From positions 62,001-126,000 of the forward strand of contig NZ_LOBC01000009.1 in NCBI RefSeq assembly GCF_001583695.1: a stretch of DNA of 64,000 nucleotides, read 5' to 3'. Positions 44,109 through 53,219 of this stretch are shown here, in pieces. The translations under genes were made by a program, and so were the position numbers. Each line of letters starts with the position of its first letter. The first letter of the stretch is position 1. Source of the DNA: Bacillus wiedmannii (GTDB lineage Bacteria; Bacillota; Bacilli; Bacillales; Bacillaceae_G). Under the pieces are notes generated by a model, which worked only from the letters and a program-made list of their open reading frames with translations, had not been told where the DNA came from and made no database searches.

Positions 44109-45664
44109 GGTCACATTACCATAAAGCTAAGGTTTCACACTATTCATTAAGCAAAAAAGACGTTATTCTTACTGTAGAATTATAGGAAAGGATGGCGTTT
44201 TTTGTATGTCTAATTCTGTATCTGACGACTTACAATTATTTGCACAGGAGATAAAGAGTCTTTTATCCCCAAATACCTTACAGAATCTAGCTAGAGATGT
44301 TGGATTTGTACAGCGAACAAGTAAGTATCAAGCACAAGAGTTAGTAGCTTTATGCGTATGGCTAAGCCAAAGTGTAGCAAAAACTTCCTTAACCCAGTTA
44401 TGTAGTTGTTTAGAAGTATCAACAGAAGTACTCATCAGTCCTGAAGGACTAAATCAAAGATTTAACGCCGCAGCCGTCCAGTTTCTACAACAAGTTTTAG
44501 CCAAACTTCTAAACCAAAAGTTATCTTCAGCTAAGCTAATTTCTTCTCCATATACTTCTATTTTCAAGCGTATTCGTATCTTAGATTCAACTGCATTTCA
44601 ACTCCCGGATGTATTTTCATCGGTTTATCCAGGTGCAGGAGGATGCAGCCATACAGCTGGGATAAAAATTCAGCTTGAGTATGATTTGTTAAGCGGACAG
44701 TTCCTACATATTCATACAGGTCCAGGTAAACAACATGATCGCACTTACGGCTCTCTGTGTGCCCCAACTGTGGCAGCGAATGATTTATGTATCCGAGATT
44801 TAGGTTATTTTCATTTAAAAGACCTTCAATATATACAAGATCAAGAGGCCTACTATATTTCTCGTATCAAGTCGAATACACGTATTTATCAAAAAAATCC
44901 TAACCCTGATTATTTTCAAGATGGAAGAATTAAGAAAGGTACAGAGTATATACAGTTAGATATGGAGACGGTAATGAACTCCCTTCAGCCAGGACAAACA
45001 TGGGAAATAGCTAATGCTTATGTAGGAATGATTGATAAAGTGTCAGCTCGTGTAATTGTCCATCGATTAACAAAACAACAGCAACAAAAACGATTACAAG
45101 ATCAAGCTGTAAGAGAAAAAAAGAAAGGAATGAAGTATTCTCCTCGTAGTAAACGACTCAGTGGTATCAATGTATATATGACAAACACTTCTACAGATAT
45201 TGTCCCGATGGGACAGGTACATGACTGGTATTCTTTGCGTTGGCAAATCGAAATTTTATTTAAAACGTGGAAGTCATTCTTTCAAATCCATCATTGTAAA
45301 AAGATAAAATCAGAACGATTGGAGTGCCATTTATATGGCCAATTGATTGCCATTCTACTCTGTTCTTCTATCATGTTTCAAATGCGCCAATTGCTCCTCA
45401 TGAAGAAAAAACGAGAGCTTAGTGAGTATAAAGCCATATATATGATTAAAGACTATTTTCTTCTTCTATTCCAAACTATACAAAAAAACACCCAAGAGCT
45501 ATCAAAGGTGTTACTCCGCCTGTTCAATCTCCTACAGCAAAACGGGCGGAAATCTCATCGATATGAGAAAAAAACGGTCTTTGATATATTAGGTGTCGTT
45601 TACAATTGTACCATGTCTGATAATCAAGCCGCTTAATTCAAAAAAGTGAAACCCGTTAGGGTTT
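44109..45664 (+). mobile_element. IS231-type insertion sequence, right end missing
   Basis: The left terminus lies at about 44109 (GTCACATTACC then ATAAAGCTAAGG), resembling the IS231 terminal repeat and the bcr1-like ends. It is followed by a 97-base leader and the transposase gene. After the transposase stop the usual sequence runs on (GTGAAACCCGTTAGGGTTT) and then changes at about 45664 into the tail of an unrelated gene. No right inverted repeat is present, so the copy is probably immobile on its own. Confidence 0.8.
44206..45636 (+). CDS. IS231-type transposase (IS4 family)
   Basis: The 476-residue DDE transposase is apparently full length. Catalytic residues: first Asp in IRILDSTAFQLP near residue 127, second Asp in DLCIRDLGYF near 203, and Glu in the IS4-family YREK block YSLRWQIEILFKTWK near 349. 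It is close in length to IS231 enzymes (about 478). No frameshift is seen. GGAAAGGATGG lies before ATG 44206. IS231 is typical of the B. cereus/thuringiensis group. Confidence 0.95.
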   Translation: MSNSVSDDLQLFAQEIKSLLSPNTLQNLARDVGFVQRTSKYQAQELVALCVWLSQSVAKTSLTQLCSCLEVSTEVLISPEGLNQRFNAAAVQFLQQVLAKLLNQKLSSAKLISSPYTSIFKRIRILDSTAFQLPDVFSSVYPGAGGCSHTAGIKIQLEYDLLSGQFLHIHTGPGKQHDRTYGSLCAPTVAANDLCIRDLGYFHLKDLQYIQDQEAYYISRIKSNTRIYQKNPNPDYFQDGRIKKGTEYIQLDMETVMNSLQPGQTWEIANAYVGMIDKVSARVIVHRLTKQQQQKRLQDQAVREKKKGMKYSPRSKRLSGINVYMTNTSTDIVPMGQVHDWYSLRWQIEILFKTWKSFFQIHHCKKIKSERLECHLYGQLIAILLCSSIMFQMRQLLLMKKKRELSEYKAIYMIKDYFLLLFQTIQKNTQELSKVLLRLFNLLQQNGRKSHRYEKKTVFDILGVVYNCTMSDNQAA

Positions 45665-45835
45665 ATTTCGTATGCAAATCTTTCAATCACCTACACTTGC
45701 CCTTTAGAAAAAGAAGAGTTTGAATCCTTTAACGTACAGGGCGTTCCATATATCATTGTAAAGGATCATGAAAATAACATTCAAAAATTAATTCTTGGAT
45801 TCAGCACTCAATCATTAGAAAAGGCTATTTTATAA
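45664..45835 (+). pseudogene. C-terminal remnant of a thioredoxin/glutaredoxin-like protein
   Basis: After the IS231 tail the plus strand is open to TAA at 45833-45835 and reads SYANLSITYTCPLEKEEFES, then VQGVPYIIVKDHENNIQKLI and LGFSTQSLEKAIL. The VPYIIVKD block with the following strand and last helix is the end of a thioredoxin-fold domain (cis-Pro loop onward). The first half of the gene is gone, together with the right end of the IS, so a deletion joined the two. Confidence 0.65.
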
Positions 45836-45843
45836 TAATCATC

Positions 45844-45887
45844 CAAAAAAAAGAAACGAACATATATTGTTCTTTTCTTTTTTTGGT
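45844..45887. terminator. Bidirectional terminator
   Basis: AAAAAAAGAAA and GAACA pair with TTGTTC and TTTTCTTTTTTT around a TATA-type loop. It lies between the thioredoxin-like remnant (plus) and the stop of the 91-residue membrane protein (minus). Confidence 0.75.
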
Positions 45888-45889
45888 GT

Positions 45890-46165
45890 TTAATGCTCAA
45901 GAAAACTTATAACCGCATAAGTATATAGAACGACTAGAGCAAAGGCACATATTCCCATAATTATAATCGCTAGTGCGCTTTTCTCTTGTCTAAACCCTAT
46001 AATTCCAAGAATAAATGCACTCAACATTGTTACCTTAAGCATTGTAGAAAGGTTGGGAATTGAATATCCACTCAACCAGGTAGAGAAACTTACAATTACA
46101 GAAAAAGAGAACAACGTTAGAACAATAGATAATATATTAATGTGCTTCCCATACTTCAGTTGCAT
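45890..46165 (-). CDS. Small membrane protein, three hydrophobic segments
   Basis: 91 residues with hydrophobic segments at about 9-31, 43-60 and 64-86 separated by short loops (WLSGYSIPNLS; GFRQEKSA). I do not recognise the family. ATG 46165 has AGAGGC upstream, a modest site. Unknown function. Confidence 0.6.
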   Translation of the reverse strand: MQLKYGKHINILSIVLTLFSFSVIVSFSTWLSGYSIPNLSTMLKVTMLSAFILGIIGFRQEKSALAIIIMGICAFALVVLYTYAVISFLEH

Positions 46166-46249
46166 TTCGCTAGCCTCTTTTCATTATTGAATAATAGGTA
46201 GGTGACTATATTTTTATTTTATTCTAAATTTCCTTGAAAATATACAAAA

Positions 46250-46397
46250 AAAAGAAGCGGTTGTCCCAAAAAGTCGCTGAATAGTTACTTTTTGGCACCT
46301 CTTTTCTTTATTTTTTACTTTCCTCTAGTTTAGAGATACTTGTTTCTTTTTCAGGTAACGTATCAAGAAAATCCGTTGCTCAAATTCGAACAACGGA
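46250..46397 (-). terminator. Two terminator hairpins downstream of the alpha/beta hydrolase
   Basis: TCCGTTGCTC (46372-46381) pairs with GAACAACGGA (46388-46397), directly past the stop at 46404. A second, longer hairpin follows (CCAAAAAGT with ACTTTTTGG, extended by AAAGAA/TTCTTT, about 46250-46315). Confidence 0.75.
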
Positions 46398-46403
46398 CCT
46401 TCT

Positions 46404-47288
46404 TTATTTGAACCAATTTAAAACATCCTCAGCAATCTCTTCTGGTCTATCCCAATGCATTAGGTGCCCTGTATCTATATACAGCTTAGTCGTAATATTA
46501 ATATGCTTCTTAAATTCCGCAATCTGTAATTCTCTTATTTCTAAATAATTATGTGGAAGATCACAATACAATAATAAAATATCGCTTTTAATTTTATGAG
46601 ATTTCAATGTTTTATACACCGTATATTGGAACTTAATTACACCTCTAGCGGTATCGCCAGTAGCATGCCATTTCACTTTATTATCTTCTTCTCGCATTAA
46701 ATCATAAACCGCACGTTCTATTAATGGTGACCACCTGCTGTAAACCATTTTTTCTGATTGGATGAATGCTTCTTTACTGTCAAAAATATATTCATCAAAA
46801 TCTTTCTCGTAATGGGTGATTTCTTCTTCTAATGACCGCGGTGGGCACTCTCCTTCTTTCGCACCTTTATATAGCTCCGCAAAATAATTTGCATTCATTT
46901 TACCATGATGATAACCACCATCTAGCAAAACCATTTTATTCACTTTTTCTGTACATTCTGCTGCATAGTGAAGCGCAACGCTTGCTCCCCATGAATGCGC
47001 TAATATATGAAATGTTTCTTTTCCTATCTGCTCAAGTAATGCTACTACCCAATTTGTTAAATGGGATGCACCGTAATCTTCATCCTTCTCAAAACTTGGT
47101 GTTTTCCCATGTCCAGGTAGATCAAACGATACAATATGATAGTTATCTTTTAAAAGTTCCGCTATTTCTATAAAACTTAATTTTGTACTTCCTAAACCAT
47201 GAAAACAAATGATTTGAGGATTACTTTTATCTCCCCATTCACAAACACTTGCTTCATATTCGCCAAATTCTACAAAAAAGTGATTCAT
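46404..47288 (-). CDS. Alpha/beta hydrolase
   Basis: 294 residues, cytoplasmic. Catalytic elements: FHGLGSTKLSF (oxyanion region) near residue 30, nucleophile in LAHSWGAS near 99, and histidine in DTGHLMHWDRPEEIAE near 275. The acid is probably in LLYCDLPHN near 240. The wide substrate range of the family prevents a specific call. AGAGGAG lies before ATG 47288. Single gene. Confidence 0.8.
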   Translation of the reverse strand: MNHFFVEFGEYEASVCEWGDKSNPQIICFHGLGSTKLSFIEIAELLKDNYHIVSFDLPGHGKTPSFEKDEDYGASHLTNWVVALLEQIGKETFHILAHSWGASVALHYAAECTEKVNKMVLLDGGYHHGKMNANYFAELYKGAKEGECPPRSLEEEITHYEKDFDEYIFDSKEAFIQSEKMVYSRWSPLIERAVYDLMREEDNKVKWHATGDTARGVIKFQYTVYKTLKSHKIKSDILLLYCDLPHNYLEIRELQIAEFKKHINITTKLYIDTGHLMHWDRPEEIAEDVLNWFK

Positions 47289-47462
47289 TTTAATCTCCTC
47301 TAATTATCAGATATAAATTAGTTTGAATGCGAAATTGTTTTTTCAGAATAAATGAATTCGACAAAATTATCCAAATCCCTTTTCGTAAATGTTTTTTATA
47401 GAATGCGAGAGTTAACTCTCGTTGAAAGCACGAAACGCTTATCATTTAAATTAATGGTTAAA

Positions 47463-48458
47463 CTACATCTTCACCCCTATAAAATTAATATAGTTTAATA
47501 ATTGTATTATACGTCTATCATATGTGTGATTTTTCAAAGTTCTATCCAGCCCATTTTTTGCTATTTGTTTTCTTTCTTGTACATGCTCCAAATAATACTC
47601 CGCTTTTTGTATAAACTCTGGTGCACTATTAAACCTTTCTATTTCAACACCTGGTATGTAATGCTTTGCTACATCTGGACGTATATCCGTTAATTGAAAA
47701 GAACCTACGGCATTAATTTCAAACGTCCTATTATTTACTGAATATGCTTGGATATTTGCAGAATTACAATTCAATTCCTTATCACTTGGTGAACGATGTA
47801 AATTTATATTGATTTTAGTAGAGGCGTAAAATTGTAACGCATCTTCATACTTTGCAAGTGGCAAGAGTTGTATTTTATCCTTTAATCTTTCATAATTCTT
47901 TAACTTCTCCCAACCAAATCCCACAATTTTTGTATTTTTTTCTGCTAAATACTCTGAAATAGAATCAACAAAGGTAAGTCTATTTTCAAATGCTGTACCT
48001 ATAAAACTAAGATCATATTTATATGTATCTTCTTCCTGAGAAGGTTTAAACACATCTTGATTTGCTGCTAACGGAAGATGAAATACATTCTTACATCCTA
48101 ATCCTCTATAAAACTTGATACAATTTAAATCTTGCGTAAATATGTAATCATAGTACGGCACAAGATGTTGTGTTACATCCGTATAATACGGATCATCTGT
48201 CAGCCAAAGTCCAGTAGTAAAACCTGCACTCTTTAGTACTGGCATGACACTAATAATTCCCTCGTTTAAACCACCAAGTACCAAAATAAAATCCGGTTTC
48301 ATTTTTAATGCGGTTTCTATCGCTCGTTCTGGGTTCACCATAATTGTATTACTGTTTACCTTTTGTAAACTATTCAAAATTGCTTCTTCGATCATTGGAT
48401 AATAAAAAGGAGTGCCTGATTGAATAAATAAAATTTTCTTAGGCGTATTGTCTTTCAT
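47463..48458 (-). CDS. CgeB-family glycosyltransferase-like protein
   Basis: 331 residues with a GT-B type layout. It has an N-terminal Rossmann-like half (KKILFIQSGTPFYYPM, PDFILVLGGLNEG, TGLWLTDDPYYTD, YDYIFTQD) and the characteristic C-terminal CgeB part (DLSFIGTAFENRLTF, KININLHRSPSD, RTFEINAVGSFQLTDIRPDV). CgeB in B. subtilis is made late in sporulation and affects the spore outer layers. GGGGAG precedes ATG 48458. A role in decorating surface polysaccharide or spore glycoprotein is inferred from family only. Confidence 0.8.
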   Translation of the reverse strand: MKDNTPKKILFIQSGTPFYYPMIEEAILNSLQKVNSNTIMVNPERAIETALKMKPDFILVLGGLNEGIISVMPVLKSAGFTTGLWLTDDPYYTDVTQHLVPYYDYIFTQDLNCIKFYRGLGCKNVFHLPLAANQDVFKPSQEEDTYKYDLSFIGTAFENRLTFVDSISEYLAEKNTKIVGFGWEKLKNYERLKDKIQLLPLAKYEDALQFYASTKININLHRSPSDKELNCNSANIQAYSVNNRTFEINAVGSFQLTDIRPDVAKHYIPGVEIERFNSAPEFIQKAEYYLEHVQERKQIAKNGLDRTLKNHTYDRRIIQLLNYINFIGVKM

Positions 48459-48801
48459 GTCATCTCCCCTATTTCTACATAATCAAAGTACACAAAAATT
48501 AGCAGTCTTTATTCATTTTATGACATCTTCCTTTACATGTATAAGCAACGTTTATGTCCATTATGTTGCATTTCCCTCTTTTCACAGGCTAACGACCATA
48601 CTTCTTTTATTCATATCCCTATCATGATATATCTATCATTTTTTATTACTTATACAACTTCATAAAAGAAAAACAAAATTATTTTCTCCTTTTATTATCA
48701 GTTACACCATTTCGTAATACAAAGTTGCGCTTTTTACTCATGCTTCTATATATATCAAAAGATACACTTTATATATAAATAGATGAAAAGGAGTAAATAA
48801 A
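48459..48801. other. Divergent upstream region between cgeB-like and ABC transporter genes
   Basis: About 340 bases of AT-rich DNA without an ORF. It must contain both promoters. No operator with clear symmetry was recognised. Confidence 0.45.
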
Positions 48802-49557
48802 ATGAATGCATTAGTATCTGCAAGGAATGTAACAAAGATTTATAACAAAAACCAATTACCTGGACTTAATAAAGTGTCATTTGATATTAAAGCGGGCGAA
48901 TTTGTAGGTATCATGGGGGCCTCTGGATCTGGAAAAACGACTTTATTAAATATTTTATCCACTATCGACACACCTACAGATGGCGATGTTTTTATAAACG
49001 GGGTCAACATCGAAACGCTTAACAATAATAAATCTGCTGATTTTAGGAAGGATTATTTAGGTTTTATTTTTCAGGAGTATTTTTTACTTAATAGCTTAAC
49101 AGTAAAGGAAAATATTGCGGTTCCCCTTACTCTGTTAAAAAAATCACCAAAGGAAATTGAATCAACAATAGAAAGTTTAGCACGGCGTTTTGGAATATTT
49201 GAGCAATTAGGCAAGTATCCTAGTCAGCTGTCGGGTGGACAAAAACAAAGAGTTGCAGCTGCAAGAGCCCTTGCGAAGCAGCCTAGTATTTTATTTGCAG
49301 ATGAGCCAACAGGCGCATTAGATTCAAATTCTGCAACAGAACTACTTCAAAAATTAAAAGAAGTAAACGAGGAACTTCAAACTACAATTTTAATGGTAAC
49401 TCATGATGCCTATGCAGCTAGTTTTTCTAGTAGAATTTTAATATTCAAAGACGGGAACATTATAAAAGAATTAAAGAAAAATAAGCAAAATAGAAAAGAA
49501 TTTTTTGAAGAAATATTAAAAGAAATCTCTAAAATTGATGAAAATCGATATAACTAG
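48802..49557 (+). CDS. ABC transporter ATP-binding protein (MacB/BceA type)
   Basis: 251 residues with all ATPase motifs: Walker A GASGSGKTT at about 40-48, Q-loop in FIFQEYFLLN, signature LSGGQKQRV near 142, Walker B ILFADEPTGALD near 163 and the switch His in MVTHDAY. This is the subfamily that pairs with FtsX-like permeases, including bacitracin/lantibiotic resistance pumps. AAAAGGAG precedes ATG 48802. The permease follows after 23 bases, so they form one transporter. Confidence 0.93.
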   Translation: MNALVSARNVTKIYNKNQLPGLNKVSFDIKAGEFVGIMGASGSGKTTLLNILSTIDTPTDGDVFINGVNIETLNNNKSADFRKDYLGFIFQEYFLLNSLTVKENIAVPLTLLKKSPKEIESTIESLARRFGIFEQLGKYPSQLSGGQKQRVAAARALAKQPSILFADEPTGALDSNSATELLQKLKEVNEELQTTILMVTHDAYAASFSSRILIFKDGNIIKELKKNKQNRKEFFEEILKEISKIDENRYN

Positions 49558-49580
49558 AAATATGAAAGGAAGATTGAACT

Positions 49581-51551
49581 ATGGGATTATTTACAATTGC
49601 AAAAAAGAATTTAAAAAATAACTTCTCCTTCTATTCATTCTATTTTATTTCAGTAGCTTTTGTACTGATGGTATTTTTCTCCTTTATCTCTTTTTCCATG
49701 AACGACATTGTTATGGAAAAGATTTCGTCTGACGGTAGAGTAGAAACAATGTCAAAAACAGTGGCGATCTTTGTTATGGCATTTGTACTATTCTATATGT
49801 CATACTCTAATACATTTTTTATGAAAAAAAGAATGAACGAGCTCGGCATTTACTCCCTTTTAGGATATAGAAAATCAACGATTCTAAAACTGTTAACTTT
49901 TGAAAATATAATAATTTGCTTTGCTGCCTTACTTGTAGGAATTATTTTTGGTGCTATTGCTCATAAAGGGATTGTAGGAGCGATAATTAAAATATTAAAA
50001 TTACAAATAGATACTTCTAAAGTACCATTTATTAACCTTGATGCAGTACTATTCACCTTTTCTTTTATCTTTGCTGTTCTTTTTGTTTTATCTTTATCAA
50101 ATTGGATTATCCTTCGAAAAAGTTCCTTACTAACTTTAGTACGTATGGAACAAAAGGAAGAAAATAAGGTGAAAATTAATACAGCTTTTTCACTACTAGG
50201 ATTATTTTTAATTTTAATTGGCTATTTCTTAGCTATCGATATTACACGAGGCATGAAATCCTTGTGGAAAACAATTGGCTTTTCACCAATTGCTCTCTTA
50301 ACAATGTTCAATGTAATATTAGGAACAATCTTCTTTATTCATTCTTTTTTACCATATGCTATTCAAAAGCTGAAGAAAAATAAAATATGGTTTTATAAAG
50401 AATCCAATATTATCGTCATCCCAAACTTTATATTTAAAATCCGTTCAAAAGCAAAAACATTAATTTTGTTAACCTTATTAACCGCTGGAACTTTAGCTAT
50501 TTTCAGTTCTACTCTACTGACACTTTACTATCCAGTTGCCGCTACAGAACGTATCGTACCTTCAGCTATTGAATTCCCATTAGAAGATAAAGAAGTAGCC
50601 AATAAAGCACTACAAACTGTACAAAACACTGTCGATAAAGAAAGTATGAACTATACAGAAACAACCATAATTAACGGAAAATCTAATTCTGAGAGTTTGC
50701 CAAAAGAATATAGTATAAAAAAAGAACACGGATTTGATCTTATCTCTGAGTCCGATTACAGAGAGTTAATACATGTTCAGGATAAAAATGTAGAATTTAA
50801 TCATTTAGCTAAAAATGAAAGCATCCTAGTAAAATATCGACCTGAAAAAGAAAACCCAGATAAAGGGAAAATATATACTTTAAACGTAATCGCTACAACT
50901 AATATAGACGTTAAAGTGAAAGACACTACATTACTTAATCCCATTGGATTTGCAAATAGTGTAGGAACGCTTATTATCTCGGATCAACTGTATAAAGAAA
51001 TAAAAACTTTAAAGCTACCACAAAAAACGATAGTGAGTTTTAATGGGAAAGATATGAGGACTAATAAAGCTGTTTATGAAAACTTAGCCCCACTATTTAA
51101 AAATAATATGTATTTTACAAGCAGTTACCAAAAAAATGATTATATTATTCAGCAAAATAGCTCAACGTTCTTGCTTATTAGTTTTATTACTATCATCTTC
51201 TTTATTGCAACAGGCAGTATTCTCTATTTCCATAACCTTTCAAGTGTGATGGCAAATAAAAACGAATTTATTATTTTAAATAGAATGGGTTATAACAAAA
51301 AGAAGATAAAAAGAATAATAGGTAAAGAAATTTTCACCTTGTTTAGCATTCCATACATATTAGGATTAGCACATAGCATTTTTGCATTAGTTGCCTATAA
51401 AACCGCGTTAATGGATGACCTATTAGGGAAAAGCAGTGCCTTTATATTACCTATTCTTTTTGCAGTAATTATTTTTACTGTTGTATATATCGTTTATTAT
51501 TTGTTAACAAAAAGAGCATGTTATAAAATTATATTTAACAATAAAAAATAA
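49581..51551 (+). CDS. FtsX-like ABC transporter permease (BceB/YxdM type)
   Basis: 656 residues with the ten-segment arrangement of BceB-type permeases: four-segment first FtsX domain (about 15-235), two further segments, a large extracellular domain of about 200 residues (about 315-515) between hydrophobic segments, and a C-terminal FtsX domain (from about 525). BceB-type pumps sense and remove peptide antibiotics from lipid II. AAAGGAAG precedes ATG 49581. It is in one operon with the ATPase; a terminator (51564-51595) separates it partly from the two-component genes. Confidence 0.88.
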   Translation: MGLFTIAKKNLKNNFSFYSFYFISVAFVLMVFFSFISFSMNDIVMEKISSDGRVETMSKTVAIFVMAFVLFYMSYSNTFFMKKRMNELGIYSLLGYRKSTILKLLTFENIIICFAALLVGIIFGAIAHKGIVGAIIKILKLQIDTSKVPFINLDAVLFTFSFIFAVLFVLSLSNWIILRKSSLLTLVRMEQKEENKVKINTAFSLLGLFLILIGYFLAIDITRGMKSLWKTIGFSPIALLTMFNVILGTIFFIHSFLPYAIQKLKKNKIWFYKESNIIVIPNFIFKIRSKAKTLILLTLLTAGTLAIFSSTLLTLYYPVAATERIVPSAIEFPLEDKEVANKALQTVQNTVDKESMNYTETTIINGKSNSESLPKEYSIKKEHGFDLISESDYRELIHVQDKNVEFNHLAKNESILVKYRPEKENPDKGKIYTLNVIATTNIDVKVKDTTLLNPIGFANSVGTLIISDQLYKEIKTLKLPQKTIVSFNGKDMRTNKAVYENLAPLFKNNMYFTSSYQKNDYIIQQNSSTFLLISFITIIFFIATGSILYFHNLSSVMANKNEFIILNRMGYNKKKIKRIIGKEIFTLFSIPYILGLAHSIFALVAYKTALMDDLLGKSSAFILPILFAVIIFTVVYIVYYLLTKRACYKIIFNNKK

Positions 51552-51563
51552 ACACTTAAAAAT

Positions 51564-51595
51564 AAAGCTGATGATAAATAAAAAACATCAGCTTT
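51564..51595 (+). terminator. Terminator between transporter and two-component genes
   Basis: AAAGCTGATG pairs with CATCAGCTTT around a 12-base A-rich loop, 12 bases past the permease stop. Confidence 0.8.
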
Positions 51596-51629
51596 ATCTA
51601 TATGTAATCTAGCAAAGGTTCGTGATTTT

Positions 51630-53219
51630 ATGAAAAACTACTATGAGCAAAAACAAATTTTAATTTTAATTAACCAACTTTGTATGATTATTTTTTTATG
51701 CTATGAATTTTCAATGAACAATATTATAGGAACCGCAAAATTACTCCCTTTACTGTTTATAACGATCATGTCCATTTATGGATCATATATTAGTTTTATC
51801 AATTTAAAAAACAATACTCTATTATCACAGTTTTCGAGTTTACTACTTTTTACTTCTTGGCAGTTTTTACTTACACTAAATGATGAACAGATTTTTCGTA
51901 CATTCAGTACACTACTGAGTGTCTTGATTCTATATAAAATCGTGCAATTTATACTCCTATTCTTTTTCCAAGATTCTATTTATAGTTATAAAAAAGAAAA
52001 GGATTGGATTTTACAAGTTACATGTTTACTAACATTAAGCGCATATTTAATAAACGATAGAATATTTTCCATTCTATTTTCATTTCAATGGCTTATTAGT
52101 GTTAGTTGTATTATTTTTCTGTTCCTGCAACATTACAAACGAATACAATTTGTTTGTAAAAGTGAAAAAAAGCATTTACTTAAATCTACTGCAATTCTTA
52201 TCGTTCCTTTTATCGTATATGTTACGTTCTTTGGAAAGAGTCCCGAATACGTAAATAATTTAGGATGGTACATAATAATTTTGTTTCCCCTATTTAGTAT
52301 TCATGCAATAGCTTTTAAAAATCATATGTCTATAAAACAATATTTTCCCTTAAAAAAAGGCGCAATCACTTTTATGTTTTTATGCATTTTTATTTTTATA
52401 AGTGTACTCGGGGTACTATTTCAATTTAATATGGTAACTTATTTCATTTTTATACATACAATTATTTGGTTCGTTCAGCTTTATTTCACATTATTATTTC
52501 AAGACACAAAAAACACTATCTCAAATTTGAATACAAAAGAATTAAAAACTTTGCCAGACAGTTCTTATGTTCATAACTTAGTACAAATAGTGAAAGAAGA
52601 ACAATTAAAAAGTGGATTTTCTAATTATTTACACGATGAAATACTACAAGACATATTGGCTGTAAAAAATATGATGAACAAATCTAACAAAAAAGAAATT
52701 CATGACATGATTGTAGCCACACTGGACAACTTAAGTCATACAATACGCATTGAAATGCAAGAGTATCATCCAACTCTATTAAAAACACTTACATTAAAAG
52801 AAAATTATCTTAATTTACTCAAAATGATACAAAAAAAATATGAAATGAAACATGTTAATATATCCTTTAAGTGTAATGACGACTTGTTTTTAGTAGAACC
52901 CTATCAGCTTGTCGTATATCGAATTTTAAAAGAACTAGTAACGAATGCATTCAAACATTCAAATTGTTCACAGATACATTTACATTTAACACAACAAAAT
53001 GGTGAAATACAACTTATTGTGAAAGATGATGGTATAGGTTTAACAACTACCGACGCAGACATACTAAATGGTCATAAAGGATTGAATTCAATTAACGAAC
53101 AGCTACTTTTATTAAATGGTGAAATGACCATTTCAAATAGCACTCCTTCTGGTTTATGCATTACTATTTTTATTCCGATGAAAGGAGACGATTCCTATAA
53201 ACATTTTATTAATAGATGA
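51630..53219 (+). CDS. Sensor histidine kinase, NarL-system type (HisKA_3-like)
   Basis: 529 residues. The N-terminal half holds about seven to eight hydrophobic segments (about 8-285). The C-terminal kinase part has the phospho-acceptor helix SNYLHDEILQDILAVKNMM near residue 340 (H followed by D/E, as in HisKA_3-like kinases) and a HATPase_c domain with ELVTNAFKHSNCS (N box) near 432 and VKDDGIGL (G1 box) near 466. This type pairs with LuxR/NarL regulators, as found next door. ATG 51630 has AAAGG 11 bases upstream. It overlaps the expected start of the response regulator. Confidence 0.85.
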   Translation: MKNYYEQKQILILINQLCMIIFLCYEFSMNNIIGTAKLLPLLFITIMSIYGSYISFINLKNNTLLSQFSSLLLFTSWQFLLTLNDEQIFRTFSTLLSVLILYKIVQFILLFFFQDSIYSYKKEKDWILQVTCLLTLSAYLINDRIFSILFSFQWLISVSCIIFLFLQHYKRIQFVCKSEKKHLLKSTAILIVPFIVYVTFFGKSPEYVNNLGWYIIILFPLFSIHAIAFKNHMSIKQYFPLKKGAITFMFLCIFIFISVLGVLFQFNMVTYFIFIHTIIWFVQLYFTLLFQDTKNTISNLNTKELKTLPDSSYVHNLVQIVKEEQLKSGFSNYLHDEILQDILAVKNMMNKSNKKEIHDMIVATLDNLSHTIRIEMQEYHPTLLKTLTLKENYLNLLKMIQKKYEMKHVNISFKCNDDLFLVEPYQLVVYRILKELVTNAFKHSNCSQIHLHLTQQNGEIQLIVKDDGIGLTTTDADILNGHKGLNSINEQLLLLNGEMTISNSTPSGLCITIFIPMKGDDSYKHFINR

